A stretch of 64,000 nt of DNA from Wuchereria bancrofti. Lineage: Eukaryota > Nematoda > Chromadorea > Rhabditida > Onchocercidae. Below the pieces are notes generated by a model. The model was not told where the DNA came from, searched no databases, and was given only the letters and a program-made list of their open reading frames with translations. The stretch lies in assembly GCA_005281725.1 (NCBI GenBank), contig SSBO01000012.1, positions 3,082,194-3,146,193 on the forward strand. Direction: 5' to 3'. The position numbers and the translations under genes were made by a program. How positions within the stretch are numbered: the stretch's first letter is position 1; every line of letters begins with the position of its first letter. Positions 1 through 11,841 of this stretch are shown here, piece after piece.

Positions 1-174
1 TTGGGGATTTTATCCGCAGGATTTTTACTTTTTTGGTGAAGTTTGAGTAGAGTATGTTTCTTCACATATAATTTGCCTTTACGTGGATTGCATAACAGAA
101 ACTAAACAACGGAAGTCTTTTTAATGTTTTCTATGCTTTTTCTTTGAAATACATGTAACTTGTATGCACTTCAG

Positions 175-2250
175 CAAAACATTTTTTCGTCGTACCATTG
201 TATCAGAGCACACGTTTGTCTGCCAATACCAGGGTAACTGCGATGTCAATAAAAGTAAGTTATTATATGTAAAGTTGTACTGTACTTTCTATTATACTGT
301 ACAGAATATCTGTTAATGACTCGTATTAAAGAGCTGTTAGTAGTTTGTCTTTTTTTTTGTTCGTAAGATATATTCATTCATGAGGTATCTCTAGTATCGA
401 GATTTTCTTAAAGTTTTATTGATTAATGTAAATTCTGTAGACATCCGCTGTGCCTGTCGACATTGCCGTTTCAATAAATGTGTTGCTGTAGGAATGGATG
501 CCAAAGGTTTGTTGCTCACCTTGTCGTTAAATGTATTTAGTTGTAGGGTTTTATTAGATTATGCGTATTTAGTTTAGTCATGTAGAAGGTTCTTCAGGAT
601 AAATATAGGCAGCGTTTTCTTCTTTCTCTTTGATTATGAAGTGTTTTTTAGCGATCCAGAATGATCGCGATCGCATCGGGCCAACCAAGAAAATGAAAAT
701 GGGTAATCAAAATTCTGAAGATGATTGTGCAATTCATATTCGTTCAGCAGAAGAAAGGGTAAAGCATGTTTGTGTTTTCATTGATGTTTTATCTTGTGAT
801 AATATTCGTCGCATCTTACATTTTATAGCTGGTGTGTGATTAGTTATCAACAGAATTGAAAAAATTGATGGATTATTTTTTGCAGCTGATAGAGCGTTTG
901 TTGGCAATTGAAAAGTTGTGTATGAGGTTACGACAGTGTGTGCTCCCTGAAATCAATGGACTTAAAGAAGCTGTTTGTGAACCCTCACTCGTTAACGAAG
1001 TTAATAACCTTAAAATAGATGTTAGTTTTTATAATGGTGCAGCAGGATTCCATATGATTCCGATTTTCACAATGGATAAATGTTTATTTTAGGAATCAGT
1101 GGTTTTTTTATCCAGTTACTTCAAAATAGTTGTTCACATTGTCTGTAAGATGTTTCACTTATTCAGCCATATACAAATGCGAAGGAGTTGTACATTGCAA
1201 CATTAAAAGACATACAAATGTGGAATAAACGAGAAATGCGAGTGGGTTTAGAATGGGCAAAAACCTTTGATTTATTTAATCAGCTCTCTTTGGATGATCG
1301 AGTAAGTTTGAGTTTTTTGTTTTTTGATTATTTATTGTTGTTAGGGTTCTGATGGTGATAATTTATCTACTGTTTAGCAAAAAGAAACAAAAACAAAATA
1401 TGAAATTTTATATATCATTTAGTCACTGCAGATTGCATTGATAAAGAATTTTGGATTTACTTTCAATCTTTTAAATCGAAATTATTATGCACCTGACCAT
1501 GGTGCTGATAAACTCGTATTGCCTAATGGTGCCTATATTCGGCGTCAAGTTCAAAATGAAGTTAAGTTGCCTGGTTGTAGGTAAGTTTGCATTACAAGTC
1601 CGATTCCATTTTGTTTAGTCCCATGTTGTTTAAGTTACCTATGAATGCTTGTTATTACTTCTTCGTACGAGTTCTAGACGAGTTTTGTAAAGAATTTCAT
1701 ACATTGCTTATAGGTCAATTTATCACCGACAAATGGATGAAATTATGATTCCATTCAGACAACTGAAAATCACCATGCCCGAATTTGCATTGTTCAAAGC
1801 TAGCGTCTTTTTTAACCCTGGTTTGTTTCAATAATTTATGAAGATGCATTGCGAACATATTTTAGGTATTTGTTTTTCAGACGCAATCAACCTTTCTTCT
1901 CTAGCAAAATCCCAAATTTATGCCGAAAGGTCAAAATATTTATCAGCACTGTTTTATTTAATAACTTCTAAATGTGGAATAACTATGGGTGCACAAAAGT
2001 ACGGCAGTTTGCTTATGATGGCCTCTTCAGTGCAGGTAGGTGTTTTGTATAAGTTTCCCACAGGTAACTAGATCATTTTCGTTTCTTCAACAGAAGTCAT
2101 TTTCAACAAGAGATATGTGTTGATCAAAATTCTCATTTGTTTTAGAACATAATTGCTCAAAACGAGGAAAATATGCAAGTTATGGATTTCTTTGAAGAGA
2201 ATTGGAAAATGGATAATTTTGTTAAAGAAGTGTGTTTGAAAGATCCATGA
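175..2250 (+). CDS. Nuclear hormone receptor, 3' part (5' end outside window)
   Basis: A ligand-regulated transcription factor of the nematode HNF4-like nuclear receptor expansion. Nine exons are seen: 175-254, 441-506, 652-758, 886-1020, 1167-1301, 1423-1580, 1714-1820, 1881-2035 and 2146-2250. All junctions keep phase and give 348 residues. The first exon opens inside the DNA-binding domain with KTFFRRT, the end of the P-box helix. The second zinc finger follows (C-N-C, then IRCACRHCRFNKC). The usual VGM-x-AIQNDRDRIG extension and a basic hinge come next. The ligand-binding domain carries the family signature around EWAKTFDLFNQL and ends with an AF-2-like NFVKEVCLKDP. The first zinc finger (Cys-x2-Cys) is missing and must lie upstream of the window. 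I cannot assign a specific nhr orthologue. The ligand is unknown. Confidence 0.9.
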
Positions 2251-4303
2251 AATACCGATACTGAGAAGATGGGATTTATGTACATTCATAACGGTTTATC
2301 TAAATTTTCGGTGTACTTATGCCTTCTTTTTTGACATGCTTAATTTGTTGATTTTACTAGCCGATTTCCAGAAGTTTTTGTATTTGTTCAACAATGACCT
2401 GCCCGTTAATGCCATACACCTTCTTTTGGGAGAGATTGTATTGTTTCAATTTTTTCTTTTCGTTGTATTTAGGGTTAGTAGAAGTAGTGTTTTGATAATC
2501 GTGCCATACACATTATTCTCTCATAAGTTTGGCATGGGTATATATTTGTTTCTTGAATGTGATGCAGTTGTTTGTTTTTTGTTACTCGCTAAATTATTTG
2601 ATCTTTTTTTACGGTGATATGCTAATATGTGTAGGAATTAATCAGGAAGTTTCGGTGAATTTTTTGTCTCTTATTCCTTGCTTAGTTATGCCTTTTACTG
2701 AGCGAAATTCCAAGAATGTAGGATTTCGGAGATCTCGTCATATGGTAAATGGACAGAATTAAAATGATTTGTAAATGTGAAACATGTAGGAGAAAATAAA
2801 TTGACGCATGGCTAGAAGATATGGAAAAGCAGCGTAATAAAATTCTGTTCGTATTTTATTGAACATTTTACATCCTTTCTGTGCTGTACATAGGAAATAT
2901 ATGAAAAACGAAGTTGGTCTTTGTAGATGGTTGGTAGTTATTGCATTTCTTTTCTGGTGTTTCTTTGTCAGAAGGTGTGATAATATTTCTTCGGAGAATA
3001 AAATTTGGATTTACGTGAGAAGATAGATGAGAATGTTGAGTGGTACAGGTTAATTCCAGCCAAATTTGTAGTATTAAGTGAACGGTTGGCAGTGTGTGGT
3101 AAGTAGTGAAATTGCAATGGGACACTCATTTGCAGTTTTTTTCATTCTTTGATTCGAGAGGAAACCCGTACGGAGTGACGTGTTTTTCTAAATTATATGA
3201 CAACTTTGGTAACTTGGAAGGATGTTGAGTTTAATGCACTGAGTCCAGTTTTTCACCTTCTAAAATGGTTCTAACGGAGAATTTAAAAATATTTCTGTTT
3301 TGCTTTACTTGGAGGACACGTCTAATTCATTAATAGGGGCTATTTTCTATAGTTCTGAGAGGAATGTAGAAAAACGAAGTTCCGGTTGTGCCTATTTTAG
3401 CAAAGCGCCAAAAAGGTTTAACCAAACACACTGTAGTGATAGCTTGATTAAAACGGAAATAAATTACAGTGATGGAGAATGATGGCATAGCTTATTGGTT
3501 TAGAGTAGTTACCGGATGTCATTCTTCAGAAGCTCAATTTTGTGAAGAAGGCTAACATTGCGGTACATCTCAGGAGGGTTGATACTTGACCCGTCAGTGT
3601 CAATGCATGTAGTTCGTACAATCAATAACAGATCTTCTGATCTTGGTGTGGTTGGATTTTTAAGAAAGAATAATGATAAATGGGGATGAAAATATAAATG
3701 TGCTGTTGTCTGTGAAAGGATTTTTTAGATACTAATATCAGCATGTCACTTTCCCCTTCTGTTCTTCCTTTACTACCTTTGTCTTGAATTTCCTCTTTTT
3801 GTTAAATTTATTCTTCTGTAATGGGAAGTGTGCGAACCTACCACCACAAGGCTCATCTTATTACCAGTACTTGACTTCTGACGTGTTAGGCTTTGGTGTT
3901 TGGAATTGTTGTTGTTTATATTCTTGCTATCAAACAGCGCTGACCGGTAGTCATCACTGATTGCATATTTAACTTAAAGTTTCATTAGCGAGAGTTTCTT
4001 TTTTAGAGATCCTTAATTGTTTTAATTCACTTTCAAGACCACAAATTGAAATAGTTAAAGTTTGACCTTCTTACTTTATCATTTATTTGCTCTTAATTTA
4101 TGTATTATTATTTACCATTTCGTTTAATTCATTCTCATTTTTATCTTTCAGTTGATTAATTCTGGTGACCGCGGGTGCAAGATTACATGAACCACTTAAC
4201 ATAAAATTTGTTTTTCAAGGTATAAGTGCAATAGATCGACAAAAGAGATCACTAAATCCTTTTTTGTTCGTCAACGGACTTTACAATAAACGTGAAGTAT
4301 TAA
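2251..4303. other. Spacer between nuclear receptor and GNPAT
   Basis: About 2 kb of T-rich sequence. It has short open frames, the longest (2336-2617) encoding a purely hydrophobic, T-driven string with no recognisable motif. The left part is probably the receptor's 3' UTR. The only coding-looking stretch is the unassigned frame at 4165-4371, described separately. Nothing else is supported. Confidence 0.5.
2795..2800 (+). other. Candidate polyadenylation signal of the nuclear receptor gene
   Basis: AATAAA, about 545 bases after the receptor stop codon. It is the first canonical hexamer noticed downstream, so this is a positional inference only. Confidence 0.35.
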
Positions 4304-4371
4304 ATGCACTCTATTCCCATTATGAAAAGTCAGCTAAAAAATGGTATGTTGGACTGGCTCGAAATAGTTAA
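4165..4371 (+). other. Unassigned open frame overlapping the GNPAT start
   Basis: A 68-codon open frame with no ATG (it would start at GTG) and a balanced, protein-like composition (for example SAIDRQKRSLNPFLFVNG). It overlaps the proposed GNPAT start in another frame. A stop lies just upstream at 4153-4155, so it cannot be a simple extension of an exon that starts at the CAG at 4149-4151. Near its end it meets a good donor, TG|GTATGT. The nearest acceptor would give an intron of only 36 bases, too short for most nematode introns. It may be an old exon, an alternative 5' exon of GNPAT, or chance. I do not recognise it. Confidence 0.25.
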
Positions 4372-7300
4372 TAAGGCAGGTGGAGAAGCTGCATGGATTA
4401 CACAGCAGAAAAACTTCCCAAAGAGAAACGGTAAACGACAAAAACCAAAAGATTCAAGTGAAATAATAGAAATGATTTTAAAAACAGAATTCGTGCAGGT
4501 AAGTTTTTATGGTTGAAATCATCTACGAACTTGATCATCGTCCCATTGAACTAAATATCCGTCCTTAGTAAGCTTCTCCTACGAAGCTTGTCCTTTATTT
4601 AGAGGGAGGTCAAGTACAGTTCACTTGTTTATTGGTCCAGAGGAAGTGCAAATCTTTGTGTGCTAATTGATCCATTGAATATTCAGAAGGTTATAAGAGA
4701 AGAGTGTGCAAAACGGAATAGTACAAGAAAACTGTTGTCTGATGAAGCAAGGTTAATATTATACAGCATAGCGCATGAAATGCAGATGTTGGTTATACGA
4801 TCAGTTGGCTACGTGATTGCAAAAACAGTCCGGGTATGCTTTATATTGAATTTGATTTTGCAGTTCAATGTTAAATTAATATAAGACTTTTCCATCATTC
4901 TCTTCCGAAGAAAACACAGCAAAAAAACTTCCCAAAGAGAAACGATAAACGACAAAAACCAAAAGATTCAAGTGAAATAATAGAAATGATTTTAAAAACA
5001 GAATTCGAAGAAAACAAACAGGAGTCTGAATTGCGTTACCTTCCTAAAGCTTTATTTTCTTCCAGGCACCACCACTTTCAAATGGCTGTTGATTTGACTG
5101 TTGCTTCAATTTTTTACCAATCTTCAATATTAGATAGTTTTGTTACATTTAACAAATAATTTTACTTTATTGAAGATAATATATGATGGCATTTATTTCA
5201 ATGATGAACAGCTGTTGCGAATACGGGAATGTTCTATGAATGACCCCATTATTTTCATGCCAACACACAGAGTATTTTATCGGTTCTTTTGAGATCCAGT
5301 TAGAACTTTTTCTGGTTCTTGTTATATTTTAATTTTCAAAATTCCTCTACAAGATGTTTTTTGCAGAGTTATATGGATTTCTTGATTGTTTCTCTTCTTT
5401 GCTTCAACCATAATTTGTCACTGCCGGTCATTGCTACTGGAATGGATTTTATGGCTTCGAGATTTCTGGGTGAGACTTTGCGCCGTTGTGGATCTTTTTT
5501 TATGAAGCGACAATTTCGAGAGGTTACATATCTCAGTTCTTTGTTTTGCATTAAAATTTTTATGTCAAAATAAAAAATCTTTGGTTTTTGTTGCGAACTT
5601 CATCAGATAACTGACAAATTTATTTTTTCTTGGATTTTTGTATATTCTTGCAGGATAAATTCTATTGGTCACTATTCAGCAGTTATGTGCAAATGCAATT
5701 GCGCGAAACGGATAATCCAGTTGAATTTTTCTTAGAGGGCACTCGTAGTAGATCAGGCAAAAGTCTTTACCCAAAATTTGGTTTGCTACAAATGTGCATG
5801 GAACCATTCTTTCGGTGTCAGTTATATGATTTGGTTGGTTTCAGTTTTCTTTCTGAAAAAGGATTCTAAATCATTATTAATTATAGTGCCAAATGTTTTC
5901 CTTGGAATTTAAAAATGTCTATGTCGTAGTTTTTGAGATTTTTTCCGCTCGAAGATCATTTCTTTCAACTGATTGTTCAGATTGTTGTTCCAGTTACCAT
6001 CGATTATGATAAAGTTTTGGAAGAATTTCTGTATGCTTACGAACTTTTTGGCTTCCCGAAACCACGAGAGACTACAGCGGGTAAATTTTATGACTACAAT
6101 ATTGACCATCCTTCGAATGTACCAAGTCATTGATTTACAGGGCTTTTCAAATCGCGCGAAATTCTCAGCAAATGTTTTGGTCATATTTATGTGAATTTTG
6201 GTGAACCAGTTTCCATAAGGAAATACTTCGATGGGAAAATAAACCGCTGGCATCCACCTTGGCAGGTATAAATGTAGATTCTTCTGCTAGCATTCTGGTG
6301 ATTTATCCTCATTATATATATCACAAAAGTGTTAAATTTAAAATTTATAACTACAAATTATAATGTTTTAAAGGAAAAAACTGATCTCTACCATCAAAAT
6401 TTATGCAAGCATGTATTGTAAATTGAATATCCTTCAAAATGCAATAATTTATATAACTTAAATTAGTTTTATCCGGAGAGTAACCATTTGTCTTTACTAA
6501 TTTGGATGTGTTGAACTTTAACCCTAACATTTGCATGCGTTAACTTTATTTTCGCATTCTGCTAGCATAGATTTATAACATATATATAATTCTCATTATG
6601 AATATCGTCGGATTTATAACTTGTTTCAACTTATATATAATCCTTACAGGCTAGTGTGGACAATGAATTGTCAGATAATGAAAAAGAAGCAGTTAAAGAC
6701 TTTGGGCTTTATATAATACAGCTTCACAATTCAAATAGTACAATAACTATTTGGTCTTATACTTGTGCTATCTTGTTGCAAGTATTTTTAAAATTTTTTT
6801 GATTTTTATGATGCTTGATTTTTATTTTTGTAGGTAAATTGTGCGATAATTGGATCTATTTCTTGTTCTTAGCTGACAGATGGCTTTTAATCAACATTTT
6901 CTTTGCAGATGAAGAGCGCAGGCCATCAGAAGTTGATGTTTAGTAAGCTACAGAGTTCTTTGGAAGACTTTGTCACACTGAGCACAAGGCTGGGACGTCG
7001 AATTATTATTAGAAAAAGCATTAAGGATGATTTGAGGTTTTTACCTGTGTCACCGATACTCATAACATTAAACTCATTAAGTTAAAAGAGCTTGCAGAAG
7101 TCACGGATCTTCGTATAAACTTTGAGCACATTTGTGCTCATAACGTGAAATTAAATTAAATTAAAAGCCTTCTTACAGATATCACTTGAAGTTGCATTCC
7201 GATCTGTTTCAATATGATATTTTGTTTCCAAATTCGCTAATAGAACTGAGGCGTTTCAAATGCATCGAAAATAATGGCTTAAAGAAGGAATACATAGAAA

Positions 7301-9254
7301 AGATGTTGTGTGAAGTGATTCTGTCATATTATGCTAATCAGGTAAGCTGCTGCAACTATAGTATTATAGTTATGTGAAGCATGTTCTAACATAAAAAAGA
7401 TGGTACGTTGATAAGAAAGTTTCTGGTACTTTGCACTGCATTCATGCCTTCCAAAAATTGTATTTTGTTAAATTGGTAAACATTTGTTCACATTCCGATT
7501 GAGTCTTTTATTGGGCAGTGTTGATTAAATTTTTCTGCTATGCAGAAAAACTCATTTAAACTATAGACTAATTACAGTCACATCGAAGCTTAATGTTCTG
7601 AAATGTCTGTGTTGTTATTTCATCATGGGACTTAATTTTTCACAAGTCTGAAGTCATAAAGGTACAAGTAATCAAAATTAAGCAATGCTCTCTTACACGA
7701 AGTCTCTATTATTTCGTATGATTTTTAGCCACTTATTAATTAAATCAATAAGCTAGATTTAAGAAATGTATACAAATATTTGATAGAGAGTCTTGCTGAA
7801 CAGTACTGTTTATCGCAAGCATTGTAAGCTGAAAACCTTGAAATCTGATTTGATGGCACATTGGACTCTTTTATTGGTCCGCAACATTTGCTATTTGAAA
7901 TGCAGTTAGAAAAATTCTCCACACGTACTGCTTCGGTGTATAAAAAAATTTTCAAGAACTTAAAAAATCACAGTATTCAATGGTTATCTTGAATGATCTT
8001 TTCCAAATTTGCGTTGATAGCTACAACTATTACGCGTTATATACATTTTTATAGATGATGCATGATTTTGTCGACATAAGCTTGTTATGCCATGTGTTAT
8101 TGTCCATTCAAGTGCTGTCAAGAGCAAGACACATATTCCGGTATTAACAACTGACTGTTTATTGGTTTTAAGTAGCGGATAAGAAAAAAGAAAAACAAAG
8201 AAAAACAAAGTCTGGAAATTTTATGTTCCTTTTCACTATGGTAGAGATAAATGTTGTTACCCGCTTCACCTTACGTACTCCAAGTTCATTCTTATCATCT
8301 CAATTTTTCAGGGAACTTAGGTCATTATTTGTTTATGAATTCGTTTGTTCATTGCAAGAAGAAGAAATTGATAAGTTGTTCGCAGAGAGTCTCAATTGTT
8401 TGTTGCGAATTTCTGCCATTTCACTAGATAATGATCATATCATTGTAGAAGAGGAACAGATATTGAAACAGATTGCCCTCCTCATGCAGGTAATGTAGAC
8501 TATAAAAATTGAAACTAGAAAAAGAAAGTCTCAGGCTTCATTAGTAAGATTTAACTAATGTTGGTGTTGGCAATTTGTGTATTAACCGTTAGTCTCACTT
8601 TTGTTTTATGATATATTACATTTTACTCCCAATACGCTTTACATATTACACTTGCATTTTCCATAAAAGTATTACATACACGCACTTTTTCCAGCCCTTC
8701 ATTGCCAGATATTATTGTGTAATGCAGTCTTTGGTACAGTTGGTGGGTATTCAATTTACAAATGAAGTGCTTTTCGAAGAATCGCTACAGCTTGCTGTAA
8801 ATCTGTTTGTTAAACAGCAAGGAAACAGCACGTCCCGGTCAGTGTGTATCACATCGGATGTAACTCGGAATGCATTATCAGCATTTTGCAGGTTGCAGGC
8901 TATTTGCAGACGTGTAAGTTTACTGAAATAGTCAAAGAAGTTGCTTAACGATATTTTCATTATCTGTTAACTGCCTTGTAAGTTGTTAACAAGCGCGGAA
9001 AATTCTAACCGTTCTAAGAACTAAGTAAAGTGTTGTACCGGGACAGTTCATCTGATTCATTTATGGATTTAAATAGTTACTGGAAAAGTTCGCAGACAAT
9101 AATACAGTGACATGGAGAAATGAAAGAGAATTTCCAGAGTGAAAGAGAATATGATGTTGATATTTATCGTGTGCAAAGAATGATGAGACTTCTGGAAAGC
9201 ACCAGTATGGCCGAACTTCCTTTTGATAAACAGTCGTTTGTTTCGAAAATCTAA
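4304..9254 (+). CDS. GNPAT: Dihydroxyacetone-phosphate acyltransferase (GNPAT/DHAPAT)
   Basis: Acylates dihydroxyacetone phosphate at sn-1, the first step of ether-lipid (plasmalogen) synthesis inside peroxisomes. Exons: 4304-4498, 4603-4833, 5176-5271, 5367-5522, 5654-5833, 5981-6080, 6141-6265, 6650-6781, 6909-7036, 7179-7341, 8312-8489, 8695-8913, 9138-9254. Acyltransferase motifs appear in order. The catalytic H-x4-D is in PTHRSYMDFL, split over exons 3 and 4 at about residue 172. [18 protein letters not shown] (about residue 252) and VPVTIDYD then follow. The C-terminal part tracks vertebrate GNPAT to [14 protein letters not shown]. The last three residues, Ser-Lys-Ile, form a PTS1-like peroxisomal signal; vertebrate GNPAT ends Ala-Lys-Leu. 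The ATG at 4304 follows a stop directly, but ATGs at 4322 and 4346 are also possible. One exon matching about 25 residues between 7341 and 8312 was not found: exon 7179-7341 ends in phase 0, while 8312 needs two leading bases. Confidence 0.88.
4914..5007 (+). repeat. Second copy of a 94-base piece of GNPAT exon 1, inserted in intron 2
   Basis: Bases 4914-5007 match 4400-4493, inside the first GNPAT coding exon, with two differences (agaaaaa/aaaaaaa and acggtaaa/acgataaa). The downstream copy lies in the intron after exon 4603-4833. It is bounded by an 11-base direct repeat, cgaagaaaaca, at 4906-4916 and 5006-5016. The copied piece stops five bases short of the exon's donor, so the splice signal was not copied. 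The copy continues open into about 50 further codons that have no GNPAT similarity. Confidence 0.9.
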
Positions 9255-10089
9255 TTAATTTGTGAATGAAAATGTTGAAGCATATCATCAGTAGCCAGCA
9301 TAGCTGAGGAGTGGAAGCAATTTTTCCTTGTTTGCTATTGCCATCATCTGTTTTACACCACCTTGTCTATACAATAAAATGATTTACCACTTCTGTTTCT
9401 GTGTTCTTGTGTAATGTGTCATCACTGTGTTTGTTTCCCGTTTTGTCCGATGCTCTGAGTAACCGTTCAAAGTGAGTGACCTCAGCATTTCCTACAGCTA
9501 GCCAGCATATGTATGGGACGCTATCTGTTCATCTGGTTTGTTAACCTCATCCGTGCAATGGGTCTTGATTTATTTTGACAACTGGACTTATTTATTTGAA
9601 CACTTACGTCAAATTCATTAGTTCGTTACGTACTGTATGATCCCGAAATATGGCGAGAGACAAAGTTCTTTACACCGATGGAAAGACGATTTAATCTCAG
9701 AATAAATTATCCCATTAGGAAGTGGCATAATTCGTACCAGCTAGTCGAATCAGTATTGTTGCGATTTGTCTCAATTTCACTGTGAGAATCATCAGTATTG
9801 AGGCGGGAGATTTCAAATTTTCAAAGACTGAAGTTGGGCCAGCGCTATTTGTTTTTACTTTTGGTACGTGGTATGTTAACTGATGTGCTATATAGCTTGT
9901 TGGACATTGAATAATGCGGTAAATTCAAGGTTTAGGAAGTCAATGAAGTGAAATCGACAATTCAAAGTCAATGAGAATTATAGATTTCACAAAATGTTGG
10001 ATGGGATTCTACTTTTGCATATAACATAAATCAAGAAATAATCTCAATTGTTGTTTCGCCAGTGACACATGCTTATTGCAGCTGCTGAA
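9255..10089. other. Spacer between GNPAT and CENP-A
   Basis: Holds the GNPAT 3' end and then about 700 bases with no convincing exon. Its last nine bases matter: a 3' splice site (attgcag, AG at 10080-10081) stands eight bases before the CENP-A ATG, with no coding exon before it. Confidence 0.5.
9373..9378 (+). other. Candidate polyadenylation signal of GNPAT
   Basis: AATAAA about 120 bases after the GNPAT stop codon at 9252-9254, a usual distance for a nematode 3' UTR. Confidence 0.5.
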
Positions 10090-11841
10090 ATGGTACGAAC
10101 CAAAGCGGATGTAAGGCGATACGACCTATCTTCTAGTTCTTCGAGGAATCATTCAGCTGTTGAAGGTATTTCGTCTATATTATAATTATTATTGCATTGA
10201 AACTGTGTAGCAACTTTTATTAGGTTTCTTGAGTTACTCCTTTTAATGGGACGTAGAATGCAACTTCGCAGTGATACTGTAGTCCAAAAGATTGCCTTGT
10301 TCTTAGTGGGTCATCCGGCAAGAACTACAGGGTATTTCCGTACCTTCATATGTTATGCAGAAGGCTCCTAGAGAAAAACTTTTAGGTCATGTTAGGTTCC
10401 GTGGTTTGCTTTTATCTTCATTTTTTTTATTTTGATGTGATGGTTTCAGATTCTGTACTTCCTGTAATACACCATCAAAATACCTCTCCAAAACTCCAAC
10501 ATGTGCGAGGTTGGATTTTGAATCATGAGCTTACTTCAGTGCAAAGGTAAAAGCAAAAAAGGATGATGTCTTGGAGCGGTCATTATTCATCTTAACAGTT
10601 TCCTCTCACAACTACTAAGCCTTGTTAAAAATGAAGCAAACTATTTTCTTGATATCAAATTGGCGGTTTCTTCTCTTTTTTTTGCAGGACGTGAAGAAGA
10701 TTGGAAAAAGATAATCACTGAATCTGAAGGAGGTTTGAATCGCAGTGGTGGGCATCCCCGATATGGTCATAAAGCTGTGCACGATTCAAGGAAACGTTCT
10801 CGACGCTATAGGCATGTTTTGATTTTTCTAAATCTACTTTGTGAAATGGAGGGTGATTCATGTTTCAGTTCACAATTAATGGTTGGACATAAAAAGTTGA
10901 AATTCCAGACCAGGCATAAGGGCGCTTAAAGAAATTCGGAAATATCAAAAATCGACAATGTTATTGATTAGAAAGCTGCCATTTGCTCGTCTTGTTAAGG
11001 AAATTGCAAATGAAATGTCTGATTCTTCTGTTGGGTATCGTTTTGCAGTGGAAGCAATCGCTGCAGTTCAGGAGGTTCTTTACATCTTCTAGATTAATTT
11101 CTAATAAGATGTTTTCTATTTTCATCAACTCAAGGATTCGTACAAACTTATGTAAATAGTACATCTTGAAAGAATTTACTTGTACTTCTCTGCCAAGGAC
11201 AGATAAATCTTTCTGTTGAAAATAGTAGTTGATAGCGTTTCACTTTCTGTTGAAATGCATTTTACGCTGTTTTTCAACTCACAAACATACGACTCAGTTT
11301 AGTAAGCAAAGACGACATGCAATGAATAATACAACAGTATTGGTTCTAATTTCATGCAGACTTCGGGATCTAAAACCTTCACCAAATTAGCCTGATTTTT
11401 CGATATCTATTACATATGGGTTATTTAGTAGTATTGCTTTTCAGATTCATCCTTTTGTCCGAAATGGAACATACATTAGGTTATTTTAGGAGCATCCAAA
11501 TCACCGTGTTTTTGTTTACTGCGGATTTTGCTGGAAGCTTATGGACAGCTGTCGTTTTTTCAAAATTAGATGCAAATAACTTTTTATTGATCCTGTCCTT
11601 ATGTCAAATATAAGAACAAAGAAGTTTGGAAGCATCGATAGCAAGGAAGAACGTGTGGATGATGAAGTTGTTAAAGCGATTATAAATTTGCTTTGTAAAG
11701 ATGGTTATTTTTTCATTTCAGGCAGCAGAAGCTTTCATGGTCCAATTTTTTGAAAACGCTCTGTTGTGCAGTCAGCACGCTAAACGGATAACGGTAATGC
11801 AACGCGATGTCCAGCTCGTTCGTCGGCTGTTCAATATTTGA
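10090..11841 (+). CDS. Centromeric histone H3 variant (CENP-A / CenH3)
   Basis: Replaces H3 in centromeric nucleosomes and seeds the kinetochore, along the whole chromosome if it is holocentric as in nematodes. Exons: 10090-10165, a cassette 10450-10509, 10688-10811, 10909-11074, 11722-11841. This gives 181 residues, or 161 without the cassette. A Ser-rich, basic tail starts [12 protein letters not shown]. The histone fold opens at [17 protein letters not shown], the H3-type alphaN helix, and runs through AIAAVQEAAEAF to [14 protein letters not shown]. Two features favour CenH3 over H3. Loop 1 ([12 protein letters not shown]) is about two residues longer than in H3, and the C-terminus is RRLFNI rather than RRIRGERA. 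The third intron appears to use a GC donor (AG|GCATGT at 10812), forced by the frame across Y-R-P-G. A splice acceptor eight bases before the ATG suggests a trans-spliced start. Confidence 0.9.

Noticed and set aside
2336..2617. 93-codon hydrophobic frame after the nuclear receptor
   Set aside because: Composition follows the local T-richness (Leu/Phe/Val only). Probably 3' UTR or spacer.
5909..6253. 114-codon minus-strand open frame
   Set aside because: Lies opposite GNPAT exons 5981-6080 and 6141-6265, which carry strong family matches. It is a mirror frame.
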